This document shows positions 4,793-6,883 of a DNA stretch of 6,883 bases, piece by piece; position 1 is the stretch's first letter, and each line of letters starts with the position of its first letter. The notes beneath the pieces were generated by a model. The model saw only the letters and a program-made list of their open reading frames with translations. It was not told the DNA's origin and did not search any database. Source of the stretch: an uncultured Mogibacterium sp. (GTDB lineage Bacteria; Bacillota_A; Clostridia; Peptostreptococcales; Anaerovoracaceae); NCBI RefSeq assembly GCF_938039775.1, contig NZ_CALHTQ010000067.1, positions 1-6,883 of the forward strand. Direction: 5' to 3'. The position numbers were made by a program, and so were the translations under genes.

Positions 4793-6598
4793 ATGTCGAT
4801 AACAAAGGAAACCGTTCAGGCACATCTTAAAGATCCTGCAATTTTCTGTTGCCGCAGGGAAAAGGGATTAGTTATCAGCGAAAAAGATCTAGAAGATCCA
4901 GGTCTATTTGATGACATGATCGATTCCGGGCTACTTGAACTCACAGATGAGGGACTAACAATTGAACAGGTTCTTGGATGCACTCTTTTGAAGGACTGCG
5001 AAGCTCTTGTACCTATTACAAGAGACATTCTAGATAGAGTTAACGAGGTAGAAAGTGCACCTGCAGTCAAAGAAGTAGCATCAGAAGAAGTAGCTACAGA
5101 AAAGAAAGAAACGACTGTAGCACCTGTATACACTACAACTTCCGGAGGTAATGGAATGATTCATATCGAAATTGATAAGGCTGAAAATATTTCAGGACTT
5201 AAGCTTGATGTACCTGTTGTTGCAGGCGTTGCGGGAGTTGCTCCTGCTGTAGGCGAACCTGGAGCAGAAGTTCTTGACGGACACAAGAAAGTAATCCGCA
5301 CACTAAAAAAGCAGCACATTAAGATTACAGATGCAAAGATTGGCAAAGAGACATCCATTAAGGATGGAGTTATTACGATTGACGAGAATATCGTCAAGGA
5401 AGCACTTAAGGAAGATGCTCTTTGCAAGAGTCTGAAGCTCGACGTTATTCATCCAAATGAGAGACATCAGTACACAGAGACAATCATGGACGTTTGCCCA
5501 ATTGCTACAAAGGTAGAGGGTAAGCTCGGTGAGGGAGTTACTAAGGTTGCTGACGGAGTAGTATTCATGCTCACTGGTGTAGACGAAGATGGAACACAGA
5601 TTCACGAATTCGGATCATCTGAGGGAATGCTTGACGAGAAGATGTTCTTCGGTCACCCAGGATGCGCTGATGAGGGAGATATCATCATCAGATGCCATGC
5701 TGTAATTGAGAGACTAAAGGGAATGTCTCGTTCAGGTCCTCTCTCTGCTCACAAGTGCCAGGACGTAATTATCCAGGCTGTAAGAGACGAGCTCAAGAAA
5801 TACGACGGCGAAGTAGTTAGAGAAGAGCTTTGCGAAGACGTAAGAAGAAAAGGTAAGCCAAGAGTAGTTCTTGTAAAGGAAATCATGGGACAAGGTGCTA
5901 TGCACGACAACGTAATTTGCCCAACCGAGCCTTGCGGAATTCCTGGCGGAAGCATGAATGTTGACTGCGGTAACGTTCCTATTATGCTAACACCTAACCA
6001 GGTAAGAGACGGATCTATCCACGCTCTAACTTGTATCGGACCAGCTACAAAAGAGATGACAAGACACTACATCCGTGAGCCACTAGTAGAGGGGCTTGCA
6101 GCTGATGATGAGCTTGACCTAATCGGAGTAATATTTGTAGGTTCACCTCAGGTTAATGATGAAAAGCTATGGGTATCTGAGAGGCTTGGCTCAATGCTAG
6201 AGGCTCTTGATATCGATGGATGCATCATCACAACTGAAGGTTTCGGAAATAACCACATTGACTTCATCCAGCATATTGGACAGGCAGGAGAGAGAGGTAT
6301 CCCAGTAGTTGGAGCTTCCTTCTGTGCTTATCAGGGTCAACTAGTAGTTGGAAACAAGTACGCAACTGCAATGGTTGAAGAGAACATGGATAAGGGTGGA
6401 TTTGAGAACGATATCGCTGGCTGCTCTTGCGTAACTAAGGAAGTTGCTGCACGTGCAATCCAGATGCTCAAGAACCAGATGATGGGTGTTGCTGTAAATG
6501 CTGCTCCTAAGAAGTGGAACAACGATGTTATCAATAGCAACAACAAGCTTCTCGGACTTCCAGAGACAGAGCTTGTAGAAAGCGGAACTCTGCACTAA
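4793..6598 (+). CDS. prdA: D-proline reductase proprotein PrdA
   Basis: This 601-residue precursor provides two subunits of the cytoplasmic D-proline reductase, which reductively opens D-proline to 5-aminovalerate as the electron-accepting half of Stickland fermentation. Family knowledge: the precursor splits before a cysteine, which becomes the pyruvoyl cofactor; the substrate is then reduced with the selenoprotein PrdB. The site is visible as HALTCIGP with Thr413/Cys414, predicting chains of 413 and 188 residues (about 45 and 20 kDa). Order: a conserved N-terminal domain (1 to about 80, with CC at 19-20), an acidic Ala/Val-rich linker (about 85-163), the large-chain core (164-413; FGSSEGMLDE from 273, MGQGAMHDN 365-373), then the small chain (GFGNNHIDF 483-491). 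The length is close to known PrdA proteins and no frameshift is seen. It is preceded by a perfect ribosome site and a candidate sigma-54 promoter; the next gene begins 2 bp after its stop, indicating an operon. Confidence 0.97.
   Translation: MSITKETVQAHLKDPAIFCCRREKGLVISEKDLEDPGLFDDMIDSGLLELTDEGLTIEQVLGCTLLKDCEALVPITRDILDRVNEVESAPAVKEVASEEVATEKKETTVAPVYTTTSGGNGMIHIEIDKAENISGLKLDVPVVAGVAGVAPAVGEPGAEVLDGHKKVIRTLKKQHIKITDAKIGKETSIKDGVITIDENIVKEALKEDALCKSLKLDVIHPNERHQYTETIMDVCPIATKVEGKLGEGVTKVADGVVFMLTGVDEDGTQIHEFGSSEGMLDEKMFFGHPGCADEGDIIIRCHAVIERLKGMSRSGPLSAHKCQDVIIQAVRDELKKYDGEVVREELCEDVRRKGKPRVVLVKEIMGQGAMHDNVICPTEPCGIPGGSMNVDCGNVPIMLTPNQVRDGSIHALTCIGPATKEMTRHYIREPLVEGLAADDELDLIGVIFVGSPQVNDEKLWVSERLGSMLEALDIDGCIITTEGFGNNHIDFIQHIGQAGERGIPVVGASFCAYQGQLVVGNKYATAMVEENMDKGGFENDIAGCSCVTKEVAARAIQMLKNQMMGVAVNAAPKKWNNDVINSNNKLLGLPETELVESGTLH
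6029..6034 (+). other. PrdA self-cleavage site (Thr413-Cys414), pyruvoyl-forming
   Basis: ACT-TGT encodes the scissile Thr-Cys pair inside HALTCIGPA, the motif conserved in PrdA proteins. Cleavage before the cysteine gives the large chain and a small chain whose N-terminal residue becomes the pyruvoyl group. This is also the point at which the permuted homologue begins and ends. Confidence 0.9.
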
Positions 6599-6600
6599 CT

Positions 6601-6883
6601 ATGGTTGAATATCTAATAAACCCAGTCAAAATGGGTGGCACCGTCAAAGAAATGTACGATGGTGGAGAAAAAGTCAAATTGTATCTGAATGGAAGACTAG
6701 GCGTAATTAAAGTGCCCCGCTGGCTTGTCCGTGGAACAGAGCAGCTAGAACCAGGTCATAAGCTAGAATTCTTTTTCAGCTACATACAGATAGTAGACAA
6801 CCCATACGACTATTCAAGCAACGAAATGGATCCTGCAGAGGAATTATTTCCATCAATCCTAGGTGGCAAGGTTATCGATATCA
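6601..6883 (+). CDS. prd-cluster accessory protein of CBO2463/CBO2479 type, 3' end beyond window
   Basis: Ninety-four codons are visible, beginning MVEYLINPVKMGGTVKEMYD and running off the right edge. The segment GGTVKEMYDGGEKVKLYLNG, then GRLGVIKVPRWLV (31-43) and LEFFFSYIQIV (55-65), looks like a small beta-rich module. A second copy seems to begin at LGGKVIDI (87-94), so the whole protein is probably a two-repeat protein. I recall similar proteins beside prdA and prdB in clostridial proline reductase loci, under the name CBO2463/CBO2479 domain; this is from memory. No catalytic residues are evident and the function is unknown; assembly or maturation of the reductase would suit its place. 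Its ATG is 2 bp after the prdA stop with no clear ribosome site, which points to translational coupling with prdA. The prdB gene, with an in-frame TGA for selenocysteine, would be expected further right. Confidence 0.8.
   Translation, partial: MVEYLINPVKMGGTVKEMYDGGEKVKLYLNGRLGVIKVPRWLVRGTEQLEPGHKLEFFFSYIQIVDNPYDYSSNEMDPAEELFPSILGGKVIDI

Noticed and set aside
4816..6595. Minus-strand open frames within prdA
   Set aside because: They lie opposite a clearly conserved enzyme and show no ribosome sites or recognisable domains.
6634..6639. TGGCAC, a perfect sigma-54 -24 half-site
   Set aside because: There is no matching TTGC at the required distance and it lies inside a coding region.

Overview
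The window looks like chromosomal DNA from a low-to-moderate-GC anaerobic Firmicute that ferments amino acids by Stickland reactions (class Clostridia, plausibly near Peptostreptococcaceae or Anaerovoracaceae; the genus cannot be read from this sequence). The main evidence is an intact prdA gene for the D-proline reductase proprotein, with its Thr-Cys self-cleavage site, followed by the start of a prd-cluster accessory gene.

Layout: (1) Positions 12-2205 (+) hold a P1B-type metal ATPase with unusual metal-site residues, and an overlapping 26-codon gene for a one-helix membrane peptide. (2) Positions 2253-2288 form a strong hairpin with T-runs usable on both strands, separating these genes from a convergent unit. 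(3) Positions 4511-2330 (-) hold a LysR-type regulator followed 49 bp later by a 416-residue PrdA-like protein. (4) Positions 4512-4792 are a control region with LysR-like dyads, a further dyad and a candidate sigma-54 promoter facing prdA. (5) Positions 4793-6883 (+) hold prdA, then, 2 bp after its stop, a gene resembling the CBO2463/CBO2479-type prd-cluster proteins, cut by the window edge.

The most striking observation is that the 416-residue protein is a circular permutation of PrdA. Its N-terminal part matches the PrdA segment after the self-cleavage cysteine, and its C-terminal part matches the PrdA segment before it. Its two ends fall at the PrdA scissile Thr-Cys bond, and the pyruvoyl-forming cysteine is absent. 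It may be a natural fusion of the two non-catalytic PrdA relatives of classical prd operons (PrdE-like then PrdD-like). The joint between the two halves is only about 19% GC. The gene is not in the prdA operon but sits with a divergent LysR gene.

Model (inference): D-proline reduction by PrdA, with a selenoprotein PrdB expected beyond the right edge, is controlled from the 281-bp divergent region by a sigma-54 activator and/or the LysR protein. The permuted protein may be a structural partner, a sensor or a decoy of the mature PrdA subunits. The ATPase unit appears functionally unrelated.
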